A stretch of DNA of 64,000 nt from Blastomyces gilchristii SLH14081 (GCF_000003855.2 NW_003101676.1:1734720-1798719); one strand, 5' to 3'; counted from the first letter of the stretch, positions 12,250 through 25,972 are shown. Notes: generated from the sequence alone by a model not told the origin. Made by a program: numbers and translations.

Positions 12250-12862
12250 TCACAATGGGGTCGGCTCCCTTTCTTCCGGCGCGCTGTCTCGTTTAAATAA
12301 CTTCAACCTGTTCCAACTACCAACTAGTCCAAACACTAACCAGCCATTTCCTTGAAGTTCGAAGTCTGTATTATCATAATATTGCCCCTGGATAACTTCA
12401 AACTTGTCACCTTCAATCAATTGTGACCAGAGCTGAGTGAGGGCCCTGCGATAGCTTTTATCGATACTGGTAGCGCTGAGGTACTGGAGGCCCAGGTTCA
12501 CACGCCCCCATATTATGCGTCAGGGGGCACTGATTTGCATGGAACGACTCCAACGGGCACAACCAAGCACCACCAATGCAAGCTTCAAGCCAAGGCCATC
12601 CAACAACTAGAATCGCATCCTTCAATAATAATTGCTCCGGTACTCCGGACGAATCCCCAGCCAGAGGTTGATCCAAGGTGTTTAAGTGGTTGGTAGACTC
12701 TGCCTTTGGCATGTGTCTTGCCAAACCCAGGAGGATATCGAAATCCAACCCTATTGCTTGAACAAGACCATCAATTGCAGAGTTTTTCAGGCCATGAACG
12801 AGGGCCAACTACTCGTTTAAATGGAATGGCCGAGATTTCCAAATCGTCGGTCGGTTTTCCAT
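12250..12862 (-). pseudogene. Unrecognised gene remnant or mis-spliced gene
   Basis: From ATG at 12862 the frame reads 17 codons, hits TAG at 12811-12809, then continues open for 116 codons to 12458 (PLAGDSSGVPEQLLLKDA). A second frame ends at 12250 and includes LSATSIDKSYRRALTQLW and KFEVIQGQYYDNTDF, which looks like real protein. A possible intron from GTAGTT at about 12813 would bypass the stop and open a third frame containing GKTHAKGRVYQPLKHLG. No single exon chain I tried reconciles all parts, so either several introns or decay is involved. I do not recognise a family. It lies head-to-tail between the DUF3807-like gene and USB1, on the same strand. Confidence 0.35.
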
Positions 12863-13073
12863 CCCGACCGTTCGCTTTTACAGCCCGGTGCAAGGGATTG
12901 ATGCGCTGTAGCGAATCATGACAATAGTGCATACACCAGGGGCATGTACCAGTCGATCAGATTGAACGGCCTGTGTCATTTTTCTCGTTTATTCATACAC
13001 GTCATATGTTATTTCTCGATGGCGCAACGACAATATTATATAACTATATAAAACCCGACCAAAACTATGAAAG

Positions 13074-14336
13074 CTACAGCCCGCAGAACCCACCCTCATC
13101 CAGAACCCCGGTTGGAAGTTCTAGATTATGAACAATGTTCCCAATTTTGAGCTTTACGCTGCCAAAGGGAATTCCGATTTTCTTCACTTTATCCAATTCC
13201 ACCGACGCAACCCTCTCCTTGTCTTCCCTTGATGGTTCTGTGAGACTCCACGCGATAGATATATGGAAGTAATCCGAATAATCTGCTACAGCGACAGAAG
13301 AGGTTGTTGATCTTTGCTTTGGGGGCTTTTCTGTATTCCGATCACTGGCCCGCGTATATGCGGGGGCTGGCGTTTGGTAAAGGGGAGGCTGCTGAAAGGC
13401 AGCCAGAGACCGATTTGAGATCGCAAGTAGGCGATTCAGCTCGTTATTCGCCGGTTTCATAACCCGTAACACAAGAAACCACCGCGTCTTCTCAAAATTT
13501 GACACCCAGTCCAACCCATCGGTTTTCACATGAAACCTTTCAAAACTTATCAGATAATTTCTAAAAAAAGGGCAAATTCTACATCATTCACGCAATCTCA
13601 AGAGGTTTATCTTTCTATGTTTGTACAGGGTGTACCAGTACTTACGGACGAATATCAGATTCACGTAGAGCATCATTGAGCAAGTCTCGAAAAGGCTGCC
13701 TATCTTCCTTCACAAGCACAACAGGGCGTGAAAGGCTGATATGTAAGGGTGCTTGGGCACCAAGATCGCTGTACAGCAAACCATGAACTTTCAACCCGTT
13801 TTCAAGTTTCTGTCCACACCGAGCAATCACCTCTGCCAGAATAGCTATCTCTGCAGCCGCAGGATACCCTCCACAAACCCCAGCAAATCAGTTTAACGAA
13901 CCCAAAAGAAGGGAGCTTCAGACAAGAAATGAAACCATGTACTCAACTCCTCTTGTCTGAGTCGCCCAAAAAGGCAAAAAAGGGCAAATTAAGGAAGAAG
14001 AAACAAGAAAAACAAACACCTACACTCGAGATAGATATGGGTGGGCCAGTTGCCAGGAACATGAGGCATCACTCGCTTGCGTCCATCATGAAGACTGGGG
14101 TCATCCTGGACACTAATTCGCGAATTACTTGCATAGAGATCTAGGAATTCGGAAGGCAGTGGGGGTAAAGCGATAGTATTCCCGCCACGACCATCGCCAT
14201 CATCGCTGCCCGGTATCGTTTTATCAGTGCGCTGTTGCTTCAAGGGCCGCTTCGAGAGTTTCGTTGCCACTGAATTGCTTCTGGAGACGGGGTTGGTCTC
14301 TTCCGATTCGGAATCGGAGTATTTCACAAGTGACAT
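13074..14336 (-). CDS. USB1: U6 snRNA phosphodiesterase Usb1, three exons
   Basis: Exons are 14336-14024, 13868-13646 and 13560-13074, giving 340 residues. Introns are 155 and 85 bases with donors GTAGGT and GTAAGT and acceptors GGAG and TTTAG. Usb1 is a nuclear 3'-5' RNA exonuclease of the 2H phosphoesterase fold that trims and end-modifies U6 snRNA. Both catalytic tetrapeptides are visible: H147-I-S149 in PLHISLSRP (exon 2) and H278-I-S280 in [10 protein letters not shown] (exon 3). The N terminus ([13 protein letters not shown]) is the usual acidic disordered start, followed by [12 protein letters not shown], where the exon 1/2 joint makes the Trp codon. Residues 183-212 hold the conserved [14 protein letters not shown] and WFLVLRV. 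A stretch rich in Pro, Ser and Thr (about 230-270) separates the halves, as in other filamentous fungi. No inactivating change is seen. It is the last gene before the AT-rich block. Confidence 0.92.
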
Positions 14337-14720
14337 GATAGATCACTCTATTGTATGCATGGGAAGGTGGAGAATGTATTTTCATCTATTATCGTGTCTT
14401 TTGAACAATGAAGGGGTCAAAGACTTTAAATGTACACGTTGATGCGCTCTTTCTGGCCATTGACCGGATCACATGATCTATGCTCTGCAGTGGATCCATA
14501 AGTAGCAGTATATTATGTGGGGTGGATGGTTAATCTGTTGTATTCGTGTGGGAGGAGCTAGCTATATTTATATTACATATGAGATCACGTGTAACTAGGC
14601 GGAGCAATCCATACAGGAAGAACGTAGGGTTAATTTACGGTGATTCCACGGTGATTACACCGTTCCACGCCGGTCACGTGTCGCCACTTGCAACACACAT
14701 TCCACCATTGATTTCAGTGA
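14337..14720. other. Upstream region of USB1 up to the compositional boundary
   Basis: It probably contains the USB1 promoter and 5' UTR. No gene is seen. Two CACGTG-like or TCACGTG motifs occur (near 14585 and 14675). Ordinary composition persists to about 14720 and then drops abruptly to AT-rich, CpG-poor DNA. Confidence 0.5.
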
Positions 14721-15988
14721 CACATCACTGAGTCAAGATGGCATTGAAACAGTGCAAGACTTCTTGATATCATCAGTGCACTGCTCAGGAATCATGTAAT
14801 CAGAAGATTTCATCATTAAGATACTACTGAAATACTATAAGTCATGATAAACTGTTCTGTCAGTGAAATTAATATATACTTGAGTTAATCACTTTATATA
14901 AATCAATCTATTCATTATTTAATCTAGCTAACTATCTAAAGAAATGAGATATTTTAAGTGTAATATAAATATCTTATTATCTGAGATTTATATATTAAAT
15001 AACTATTATTTTTATTACTATTCAGTATTGAAATATTATATAATACTGTTTTTTAAATCACTGAAAGTCTGATAATAGTGTAACTATCAGAATTCTCTTA
15101 TAAAATCAGCAGATTCAGCAGATAATCATGTATAATATAATATATAGAAATAAGTATAAAGAAAATCTACTTAACTTCTCTTATTTTATAAATAAATATA
15201 ATTATAATTCAGTCAAGCTCAGCTCTCTGATACTGAATAATATTCTCTTTTATAAGAGAGATTCAGTAAATATACTCTCTGATTTATATATTAGTAAGTC
15301 AATAACTGATTAATTAATTAAATAGATATACTGAACTGAGAACATTAACTTATTATAGAAAAGTTATTACACTCTCAGCTGTGTCAAGACTCTGTTATAG
15401 TTTCATACAGCTTATTATCTTTATACAGATAATTTCATTCATTCTGCAGATTATTCAAACTGATTTTCAATTACTCTATAACATTATTCAGATATAATAC
15501 AGAAAGATCTAATTGATAAATATAAGAACTCTACTTCTATACAAGATCAGCAGATTACTCTTTCATAGTAGTAAAATATTATTAAGATATCACTTCAGCT
15601 ATTCTTACTTATAAAATGGAAGAAGAGTATTCACTTATTATCTATATAGAATAATTAGATACTGACTTCTAATTAAAGAGATTAGTAATTTATTTTATCT
15701 TCTACTGAAATATATATAAGAGTTACTGTATTTCTTATATAATCTTCTTAATATACTAAGTATTATATCTATGATATTCTTACAATAACTCTGTAGCTTA
15801 CAAGCTCACTATTTAAGCAAGATAGTTAAGTTCATTTATACAGCTTCTTAAATAACTATCTCTATATAATATTACTAACTAGTCACTGCTTCAGTTTTAT
15901 TACATTATAATTCAAATCACTTAATCTGATTATAAGTTTGAATCAGTCAAGCTCTATTAACAGACTGATATAATCTTATATACTTATA
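14721..15988. other. AT-rich DNA, probably the outer end of Gypsy-C
   Basis: No intact frame is present. The edge near 14718 (TGACACATCACTGAGTC) starts with TG and is less mutated than what follows, so it could be an LTR start. The segment ends at the TTATA target duplication of Gypsy-A, and the sequence resumes after Gypsy-A at 21718, just upstream of the Gypsy-C gag-like part. I found no matching second LTR, so this remains a suggestion. Confidence 0.35.
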
Positions 15989-16308
15989 TGTAAGAGGTCT
16001 ACGCTGAATAGATTGGTATAATATTTATAGATCTTATATAACAAAGTGAAAAATGTTAGAGAAGAAAAGAAAGAGAAAGTGTGAGAATCAGTAATTGAAG
16101 TGAATATTTATATGCATACACAGTGACATACATAATGAAACTTCAGAGTGAAAGAATAGGGGTTTTTGTACACAGTAAAGCTTTGAGATAAAAGAATAGA
16201 AATTCTGTAGATTTTCAGCTGAGAATCAGTGACTGAGAATCAGAGTGATAGAAATCTGTGAAGTGTAATAAAATAGTCTATATAATTGATCAGATGCAGC
16301 TTATCACA
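15989..16308 (-). repeat. 3' LTR of Gypsy-A
   Basis: Pairs with 21397-21717. Most CpG and CpC sites present in the partner are changed here (for example GAGCGGTAG versus GAGTGATAG). The outermost bases still keep a CpG (CTACGCTG near 15999), which the partner has lost. Confidence 0.93.
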
Positions 16309-16399
16309 TTAGTTCTCTCTTTATTTCTTGATTATATATAGCTCTCATCAGTCAAGAGCTGTGATCTCAGATAATATAGAACTCAGAGTTCAGATCAGA

Positions 16400-19300
16400 T
16401 AATTATAGTTAACTCATTTCATAAGATATTATCAGTTACAGCTGTGAAGTCTCTTATCAAGAATATCTTCAATCTCTTATTCAAGTTCATTATCTTCTTC
16501 TATGATCTCTGATAACTGTCAGTTAGAAATCAGTTAAGAAGAGAATAGATCAGTGATAACACAGTGAAGTAAGCTTATATAAAAGATATTATAAATCTCT
16601 AATAATATGTTAAGATCATAGTTATGACTATCTAGAACTTCTATCACTTTATACTTTATATAATGATAATTCAGTATGTAAGATAAGCATGTGATCTGTA
16701 TATTCTTAAGATTTAATTATATCACATTTTCTATCTTATATTACTCAGTGAGATCTCAGTGAATATTAATTAAATCTTCTTAATTCTATTTAGTACTTAT
16801 TATGAAGACTTCTGCTCAATCACAGACATTTCAGAGTTTCATTACTATATTATCAGTGATCTGAATCAGACTGCAGAGATTTAGTATGAAATGTATAATC
16901 TCTAGAAGATTCAGTACTTTTATATAATATCTGTGTATAAGAAAGAACAGGCTTATATCTGTTAAAATAGCATCTTAGTTATTGACAGCAACTTCAGTAT
17001 GTAGAAGAAGATTATATTAATCATCTTATAAGTGATTATAGAACTTATAAAGATAATTTTTTACAGTCTAAATTATCTGTTCTGATGCATGATTGATCTC
17101 AGATTGATAGATAGTTAATAAACAGTATATAATCTTGAGAACTTAACAGATTCTTGTTCAGAGAGTGCTCATGAATTAACAGTCTCAATTCAATACTATA
17201 GATCTCAGCAATTCATATATCTGATAGAACAGACTTCTTAGAAAAGCTTTAGAAATTTGTTCAGCATTTATCTTATTACAAGATTTCAATATTATACTCT
17301 TACTTAATCAGTTTATAATGATCAGGACATTTCTATAACTCTTACTCTTAGAGAGATTAATAGTGAAGTCAATTATCACATCTCATCAGATTCTATCAGA
17401 GATATTGAGCAGTTTCAGTAAATCTTTTCTACAGTTCTTTCATAAGATGATGAAGAAATAACAGTTACAGTTTCAGATAAAATATCTGATACTGTTTAAT
17501 ATCTCAGATCAGTAGAACTCTTAAGAGATTATTCAGTACAGTTATTCATGATCTGAATAGTCAGTTATACAAGAGTCATGCATCTCTTGTATTATTCAGA
17601 TACATAAGAGTTCAGAGTAAGAGACTCAGTGTCATTTATGAAATCATAGAGTATTATTATCATTGATTGAACATTCTGAGATGTCAGTTCTTATATATAG
17701 TTCTGAGGAAAATCAGAGTACTTCTTATTGTACTGCTTCAGTGAGTGCTTGAAGAAGTTTATCAATTGAAGCTACTATATATCATAGTTTATCTAATATA
17801 GGTTCAGATGAAGTTAAAATATCAGTGACAGTTCTAATCAAAGAAGCATGTATAGTTTTATAAGCTGTTTCATCTTGATTAACTAGTATCTTCAGATTCA
17901 AGAGCTGATGCTCTCAGTTCATTCAGTAAGTATCTGTTACATCAGATGATATATCTTACTTCTGTTGTAAGAGAGCATCTGTCATTGAGTTCTGACTGTC
18001 AGAATGATAGTGTATTATAAAATGAAAGCAGCTTAAGAACTCAGATCATTATATCTGTTGTTTAGTAAGTTTATAGATAGTTATAAAGTACTTGAAATTC
18101 TTATAATCTGTGATTATCTTAAATTCAGAGATGTTTTGAAGTTCAGAGTCTCATTCTTCTAGATAGTGTATAATCATGAGAAGTTTCTTATCATAGATCT
18201 CATAGTTGCATTCAGTGAGACTCAGTTTCTTAGATATGAAGATATATAATTATAAGACATCTTCATTATTGTACTGTCATATAGCTTCTTCTATAATATA
18301 GTCAGAGAAATCAGCTTTAATAACTGTCTTATAATCAGAATTGAATATTATCAGCAGAGAGATATTAATGAATATCTTCTTTATCTGTATAAATACAGCT
18401 TCAGTGTCTGCTGATCATTGAAATACTGAGTCTTTCTTAGTGAGTTCTATGAGTGATTTTGTAATATCTGAGAAGTTTAATATAAATCACTGATAGAAGT
18501 TAGTAAATTCAATGAAGCTTTATACATCTTTTACAGTATATAAAGTCTCTCACTCAAGAATAGCAGAGACTTTCTCAGAATTCCTTTGAATTCTCTTATC
18601 AGCTTCTATGATAAAGCCTAGATATTTTATACTCTTGACTTTGAAATCATACTTGTTAATATCTATTGATAGTTCTGTCTCTTATAATCATTGTAATATC
18701 TTTTACACATATTCTTGATATTCTTTTCTGAATCTGTCAGTGAAGATGAGAATGTTATCTAGATTTACAGATACAAACTTATCAAGAAAATCTCAGAGTA
18801 CTCAGTTGATATACTTCTGAAATGTACTGAGAGCATTAGTCAGTTCAAAGAGTGTGACTACTTATTCAAAGAGACTGTAATATATTCAGAATACTGTAAG
18901 CTATTCATCTTCTTCAGTAATATAAATCTTATGAAATACAGTAATAATATCTAGCTTTATAAATCATTGAGCTCATCTGATATATGCTAGAGTTTCATTG
19001 ATAAGAGATAAGAGATAATAATCTTTCTTTATCAATCTGTTCAGATCTTAATAGTTCACACAGAATTGAAGTTCTTTATCTGACTTCTTTGCAAAGAGAA
19101 TAGAAGCTGCAGTGAAAGAGTTATTAATATATATAAATTTCTTATTCAACAGATCATTGAGTATCTTCTGAAGAAGAAGAAGTTCATCTTAAGATATATT
19201 ATAAAGAGAGTCTCACAGTGATTCAGAGTTCTTATCATTCTTCTTTTCTAACTTGATACTGTGATTCACTTCTGAGTCTTGTAAAGAAGATATATTTATA

Positions 19301-20900
19301 ATATTATCTTATCAGAAGACATCTAGATATTTATAATATTATTAAGAGAGTTTTGTATGAGAATCTGTTATTATAGTATAAAATAACTTATTTAGAGCTT
19401 TCTTGATATTGACTAGACTGATGAAATAGATTGATATATAATCTTGCTGTCAGTGACTTTGTCAGTAACTTTGTCAGTGATTTTAATGATGACTTCTTTT
19501 TCAGAGCATTTTGTAAGTGTTAACAGAGATCTGTGTAAGATTTATAGTCTTGTGAATATCATCTTCATGAATTCTATTATTGCTAGAAAATATTAAGCTT
19601 CTGTTTTAAGTGTTTAATAAGATGTCTTATTCAGATAGTCAGACAAGTTCTAGTATGAGATTATAGTCAAGATTATTAACTTTGTATACATAGACATTTT
19701 CATGTTAATATTCTTCAATATCTATGTTTAGTTTCATCATATAATAAGTATGAATGTCTTTTAAATCATCAAATTCTGTGAGAAGTCAGAGTCTTGATAA
19801 GAGAATATACTGAAGATTATAACATCTTATAATTGAAGATTTAATCATTGTGAAATAATATAGACTGCTGTCTATCATGACTTTTATATTATATATATTA
19901 TCTATCACAGTAGATACAAGAATTGTATTCATTAACATTTTCTCTTCAAATTGTTATCATCTGACCTCTTCAAGCTTCTGCTTACAAATTTGAATAGAAG
20001 CTAATCTTTTTTCTGTTTTATCAGAGTATTCTCATAGTTATCTTCTGAATTCTTCTCTAATGTAACATGATTGACACAGACAGACACTGATTCATTCTTT
20101 GAGTGAGAAGATACATAGACTGATTGACAGTTGAAAGTAATATGCTCTAATCAGTTACAGTTAATATACACTTCTTATTAATATTGATCAGTGACTTCTT
20201 CAGAAGTGATCTCAGAGACTCAGAAGTCTGTTCAGACAGCAGAGACTCTTGCTTATATATAGATATTTAAGTCTACTCAGTTCATAGCATCTGTATCATT
20301 GTTGTTGTTTCTTAGTATAGATATATGAGTGACTGAATTATTTCTCAGTATAAGTATGTGAGTGTAACATCTTCTATCACTGTTCTATATACTCTTGAGC
20401 TTGATAAGACAGTTATTCAATGTTCAAAGCTGTGTGCAGAAGCCTTTATAAGTTAAGTCTTTATTTATACTTATAAGAATCTGTAAGAGTTTGAAAGTTA
20501 ATATTTTCTTAAGTATACTAACCTTTATTTGATTCTCTCAAGATTGATCATCTGCTTCTAAGATCTTGATATCAAAGTCAGAAATAAATGTTATAAGAGA
20601 AGTGTTTCTCTGTCAGACACTCTGTAATCAATCTAATACTTTCTGTTGTATAGCAGTGTCTCAGAACAGAATATCAAGATGTTTAATAATATTATCAGAT
20701 ATTCATAACACTGATTTACATGCTTTTATTCATGAATGACACTTCTATTTCATGTGATTTTTCAATTGTTCATTAATATATCAATCTTAATTAGTTAGTG
20801 AACTGATGATATCTTTATTCACACTCAGTTTCATGAGTATTTTCATTCTTCATAATGAGTAGAGAGTAAGATCAGAAGTATTGAAATATATGAAAGTATT
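16400..20900 (-). pseudogene. Gypsy-A gag-pol remnant
   Basis: Read on the minus strand, a CCHC knuckle (INCN-x-LEHITFNC, first Cys now Tyr) lies near 20128-20170. Reverse transcriptase is at about 18700-19150, with TKLD-like, FHKI and LFE motifs and a YLDD-type active site changed to NLDN near 18760. A chromodomain-like stretch (DNELE-x-EIEDILDKR) lies near 16460-16540. The order and motifs match Gypsy-B closely, so the two belong to one chromovirus-type family. Stops are frequent; many replace Trp codons or derive from CGA/CAG. No part longer than about 60 codons is open, so it cannot be functional. Confidence 0.85.
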
Positions 20901-21396
20901 TAAGTATTCTTTCAGTGCTTTTATATTTGATTCTGTAGATGTTGAAATTTCATGAGTTTCTTATTAAGTTAATTGTTGAATTTCCTTGTATTGAAGTTAT
21001 TGAGTTGCATGCATATCAGCTATTTATTACTGTTATAATTTCAACATTGCTTAAAGTCACTATAGTATCACTTCTATGCTTGTGTTTGAGAGTTCTCTTA
21101 TATTATCATTAGATATGATTATATCATTTATTGAATATGTGATATCTGTGATATCTGAAGAAGTGTAATTATATGAATATCTCATATATCTGAGATGTCA
21201 GAACTCTCAGATCTTTCACTGATATTCTCTTATAAGATCTTATTACAGAGTCAGAGTGACTGATGAGCAAGCTTCTATCTGAGAACTCAGTATCTGCTTT
21301 AACTGATTATTTCTCTTTCTTACACATTGTTACATGTTTGAATATCTTCTTGATGAATAATCATTTCTAATGAGAAGATAATGAATGTTTTTCAAG

Positions 21397-21717
21397 TGTA
21401 AGAAGCCTACACTGAATAGATCAGTATAATATTTATAGGTCTTATATAACAAAGTGAAAAATGTTAGAGAAGAAAAGAAAGAGAAAGTGTGAAAATCAGT
21501 GATTGAAGTGAATATTTATATATGTATGCAGTGGTGTACACGGTGGAACTTCAGAGTGGAAGAATAGGGGTTTTTGTATGCAGTGAAGCTTCAGAGCGGA
21601 AGAATAGAAATTCTGTAGATTTTCAGCCGAGGATCAGTGACCGAGAATCGGAGCGGTAGAAATCTGTGGAGTGTAACGGAATAGTCTATATGATTGATCG
21701 GGCGCAGCCTGCCACAT
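21397..21717 (-). repeat. 5' LTR of Gypsy-A
   Basis: It begins TGTGGCAGGCTGCGCCCG on the coding strand. It keeps many CpG sites in its outer part (GGGCGCAGCC, GAGCGGTAG) but has lost them in the part facing the interior. On the coding strand it also has a TATATAAG box near its inner end, shared with the other LTRs of this family. Confidence 0.93.
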
Positions 21718-24700
21718 TATACTAGAACTGATCTGATCTCACTCTCTGAGAAAAACTTCACATTATTCTCTAAAGTGTGTATATCTCTATCTTAGCAGAA
21801 ATCTGAAATTTCTGAACTTACTACACACTTTGATATAAGCTCTTCAATCACTCTGTTACTGTTATAGCCTCTACACATCTATATCTATTATAAAGATAGA
21901 GAGATTAAGATTAGAGATTCTTTAAATTATAAGAGAAATATATTATCTGAATTTCATAACTTTATCTATACTTTTAAACAGAAATTTCATCTTAATCTGA
22001 GTTAGTTTAATACATATAAAACTAAGTAATATATATTATTAATCTTCTTAAAGATATCTCTGCAACTACTTAAGTTATTAAGAAGAGAAAGCTTAAGTAT
22101 ATTAATACTATTATAACTTAAGAAGAATTCAAAGACTTTCTACTGAATCAGATTAAAGATTACTATAATTATAACTTTACAGCAGCACAGCAGTTCAACT
22201 TATTATATTAATAAGATAATGAGAATTTTTCTAATATTAATACAAGATTTAAAGAATATTAAGAGAAATTAATCAATGATTTGAATTAATTAAAGACACA
22301 GCTTTATCTTATGAAGCTAACTTATAAAATACAGACTATAATATCACAGTATCAGAGTTTACTGATTAATTATATTGAGCTTATTAACTTGACTTTTCAA
22401 ATCTATTTGAATAATTAATACTCTGAGAAGAAGATTAATAAGACTTCTTCTAAGTAATTAATAATAGAATTTAAACAGCACTGTGACAGCTTCAGTGTAG
22501 AGAATATAAAGAAGAATTTTAGGTATTCTAATTGTTTACTCACTATAAAGAAATGTTAAAAAAGATTTAATAAAGATCTCTGCTTTAACTATGAAGCTGA
22601 TAATCACTATACTAGTAATTATAAGAAGCTGAAGAAGAGAAGAAACTAAGAAGATATCTTCTTAAAGTTAACTTCTCTTCTAATAAATATATTCACAGAA
22701 GATAAAGAAGAGAAAGAAATGAGAAATTAATAATTCATATATCTTTAAGTTCATATTATAATTATAATGAATATTTTAAATAAGAAGATACTAATGAGAT
22801 GCCTACTTAACTCTGAAGTAAATATTAACTTCATATTCTATTTCTTTTCTTTGATAAAGAATTGAAAGAAGATAGATCTGTCAAATTATATAAAATTTAT
22901 CAATGAAATGAAATATCACTGTTTTAGTATAATTCAAGTGAAGTATATAATTACAGACTCAGAAGAAATCTTTAAGAAGAGCAGTCTGCTTCTTTACATT
23001 ATTAATATTATAGATAAGAACATTATTCTACATCTTCTATAATTGAGAGAAAATAATTCTCTTATTAACTGAGTCACTCAGATATAATAATATCATCTTA
23101 CTAATGAAGAGACAGTAATAGAGAAATCTAAAGAGTTTCATCAGAAGAATCTTGAGAAAAAGATAGAGTTAATATACTATATAGCAGATAACTGAGACTT
23201 AGAGATAGATAAAGAAGTCATCACTCTTATTACAAGATTAGTAGCAGTATCTGTTATTAAAGATAGATAAACATGATATCTCTTTACAGATTATAAGAAT
23301 ATCTTTTCAGAAAGAGAAGTAGCAAAGTTTTCTGATATTAAGATATGATATAAGATTTATCTTGAAGATAATATAATAATACTGTACAGATCTCTTTATA
23401 ACTTATTAGTAAAGAAATTGAAAGTTCTATGTAAATATTTTCAGAAAGTGTAATTAAAGAACTGAATACACTTATTAAAGAGTCTGACAGAGACACTTAT
23501 ACTTTTTATACTTAAGAAGAATAATAGACTATATCTATATATAGACTACAGAGGCCTCAATAACATGACAGTTAAGAATCACTATTTATTATCATTAATT
23601 AACAAGATAATCAATTGATTATCTGAAGTAAAGATGTTCTCAAAGATTAATATACAGAACATCTATTATAGAATCAGAGTTAATAAAGATAATATTTGAA
23701 AAACAGCTTTTTATATCAAGTACAGTAATTTTGAATATCTTGTTTTATCTTTTAATCTTTATAATGCTTCAGTCATCTTTCAGATCTATATAAATAAGAC
23801 ACTGTGAGGCCTTGTTAACATCTTCTGCATAGTATACTTAAATAACATTTTAATCTTCTCAAAAATGAAAGAAGAATATAATACTCATGTTTGAAAAGTA
23901 TTGAGTCACTTGAGATAGTATTAACTCTATATAAACACTGAGAAATACTTGTTCTACATACAGAAGATTGATTTCTTAGATTATATTATTAAGATTAATA
24001 ACATTTCAATAAACAGAAGTTAAATCTCTGTTATTGAAAACTGATTAACATTGCAGATATATTACAAGATATAGATGTTTCTAAAATTTATAAATTACTA
24101 TAGATAATTTATTTATACATATTTACAGATTACTGTTCTTCTTACAGATCTGTTAAAGAGAAGTGTTAATGACAGAAAAACAGAATCATTTATTCTCACT
24201 TAAGACACTATACAGGCATTTATAGAATTGAAACAAGCTTTTATAGATATTATAATACTGAATCACTTTAACTCTGATCTACTCAGTCAGTATAAGACTG
24301 ATATATCTGAGAATGAGATCTGTGAAATTTTTTCACAGTTGATACTGAAGATTCTTCTATGTTAAAAGAATCAGAGAATAATAATCTGTGAAGATATAGA
24401 TAATAAAATGTCTGTAAGAGAAGATTTTTTCATAGAGTCTATAAGACACTGTAAATAAAGATCAATGATCTTCTTCTTTAAGAAGTTATTACTCATGCAG
24501 AGAAGGTATAATACTCATAATTAAGAGATATTAGTAATTGTTAAATTCTTTAAGATCTGATAATATTATCTTCAGAATAGTACATACTTAGTACAAGTTC
24601 TTACCTATTATACAAATCTACATTACTTCTTGACAATAAAGAGCTTGATAGAATATTAAGTCAGATGAATGAAACTGCTTTCAGAGTATAATTTCTATAT

Positions 24701-25950
24701 CTGATACTATTCGGATTAGCTTAATCTCATCAATACACTATCTAGATAGTCTGATTAATAATTATAATATTGTTAATAAGAAGAAGAATTCTATAAAAGA
24801 ATCTCTGTCATTAGTACAGAAGAAGCTGACTGTAGAGAGTTGAGATTCTCTGAAGCTTAGAAACAGTGTCAGTAAGACAGCTGTATAACTAAAAGAACAC
24901 TCAGATCTCTTCAGAGAACTGACACTGATAATTATAAGCTTCTCATATTATATCTTACTATTATTGAATTACTAAAGAATAAAACAGTCTATAATCTTTC
25001 AATCTGACTACTTTTAGAATTTATTAATAAGTTATAGTAGAGAGATACCTCTACTGCAGCTTAAATTCAGAAGTTAAAGAAGAAAGAGTTCAGTTTATAC
25101 TTGAAAGAGATAGACTCTGAGCAGAGTGATACTGCTGAGGAATCAAGTCACTGATAACTAGAAGAATGTAGACTTCTACTGCTAAATAATTCAATCTTCA
25201 TCTCTTATAGCAGAATAATACATTAGAAGTTATTGAGAATTCATTATAATGATTCTCATACTAAGCACTTCAGATTAGAGAAGACTGAAGAGCTTTAAAA
25301 TATAAATATATTTAAAACAAGCTCTGAGCAGATATCAAAGAGTATACTAAAACTTATAATATCTGTCAAAGAATAAAGATTCTGCAGTATAAGTAATATA
25401 GTAAGTTAGTATCACTGTCTATTTTAAAGAGCTTATGACAGAATCTATCAATGAATTTCATAGTTAATCTGCTGAAGTTAATAAGAGTTAAAGAATATAA
25501 CTTGATTTTAGTCATTGTTGATCACTTTATAAAGATAATTAAATATATTTCTATTTATAAAAAGATTAAAGCCTCTGAATTGACTGATCTATTTTTAGAT
25601 ATCATTATTTGTAATCACAGTGCTCTAAAATTATTGATAACAGATTAATAATTCCACTTTATCAGTAAATACTGATCCGCTTTTTACTATCATCTTATAA
25701 TAAGATGTCTTCTCAGCAATGCATTTCATCTGCAGACAGATGATCAGACTGAATATCAGAATCAGATATTAGAATAGCATCTGCGAGTATTCTATTCATA
25801 TTATTAGAATGATTGACTCAAATATCTTTTAACTGCTGAATTTATATATAATAATGTAAAGAATGTAATCTTAAAAGTATTTTCTTTCCATACTTATTAT
25901 AAATATAATTCTTCATTACTCATTGACATTGCAGACAACATTTCAAAGAA
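21718..25950 (+). pseudogene. Gypsy-C gag-pol remnant (older Gypsy element)
   Basis: This plus-strand Gypsy polyprotein is fragmented by stops. A CCHC-type knuckle (CFN-Y-EADNHYTSN-Y, two Cys now Tyr) lies near 22580-22620. Reverse transcriptase is at about 23490-23880 (YIDYRGLN, SKINIQN, FEYLVLSFN, VYLNNILIFS, the last from a YLDD-type site). RNase H traces follow to about 24650. An integrase HHCC region lies at about 25200-25385, and the integrase core is open at 25451-25648 (NLILVIVDHF, ending LLITD). It belongs to a different lineage from Gypsy-A and -B. Gypsy-A interrupts its upstream side and LINE-1 begins right after its integrase, near a segment reading DIADNISKK. No LTR pair was identified. 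Confidence 0.8.
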
Positions 25951-25972
25951 AATTATTATTATTATTATTATT
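25951..25972 (-). repeat. TAA-type 3' tail of LINE-1
   Basis: ATT triplets on this strand read as TAA repeats on the LINE coding strand, exactly where Gypsy-C coding sequence stops. Simple-repeat tails mark the 3' ends of several LINE groups. Confidence 0.65.

Larger units (their letters stand above)
15989..21717 (-). mobile_element. Gypsy-A, full-length Ty3/Gypsy LTR retrotransposon (decayed)
   Basis: Two direct repeats of about 320 bp (15989-16308 and 21397-21717) bound the element. On this strand both begin TGTAAGA and end CACA. The 5 bases outside are TTATA on both sides (15984-15988 and 21718-21722), a perfect target duplication. Coding is on the minus strand, so the right LTR is the 5' LTR. 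Next to the left LTR lies a purine tract (minus strand, 16322-16309) like that of Gypsy-B. The interior carries gag, protease, reverse transcriptase, RNase H, integrase and chromodomain traces in that order, all broken by stops. It is inserted in Gypsy-C. Confidence 0.93.
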
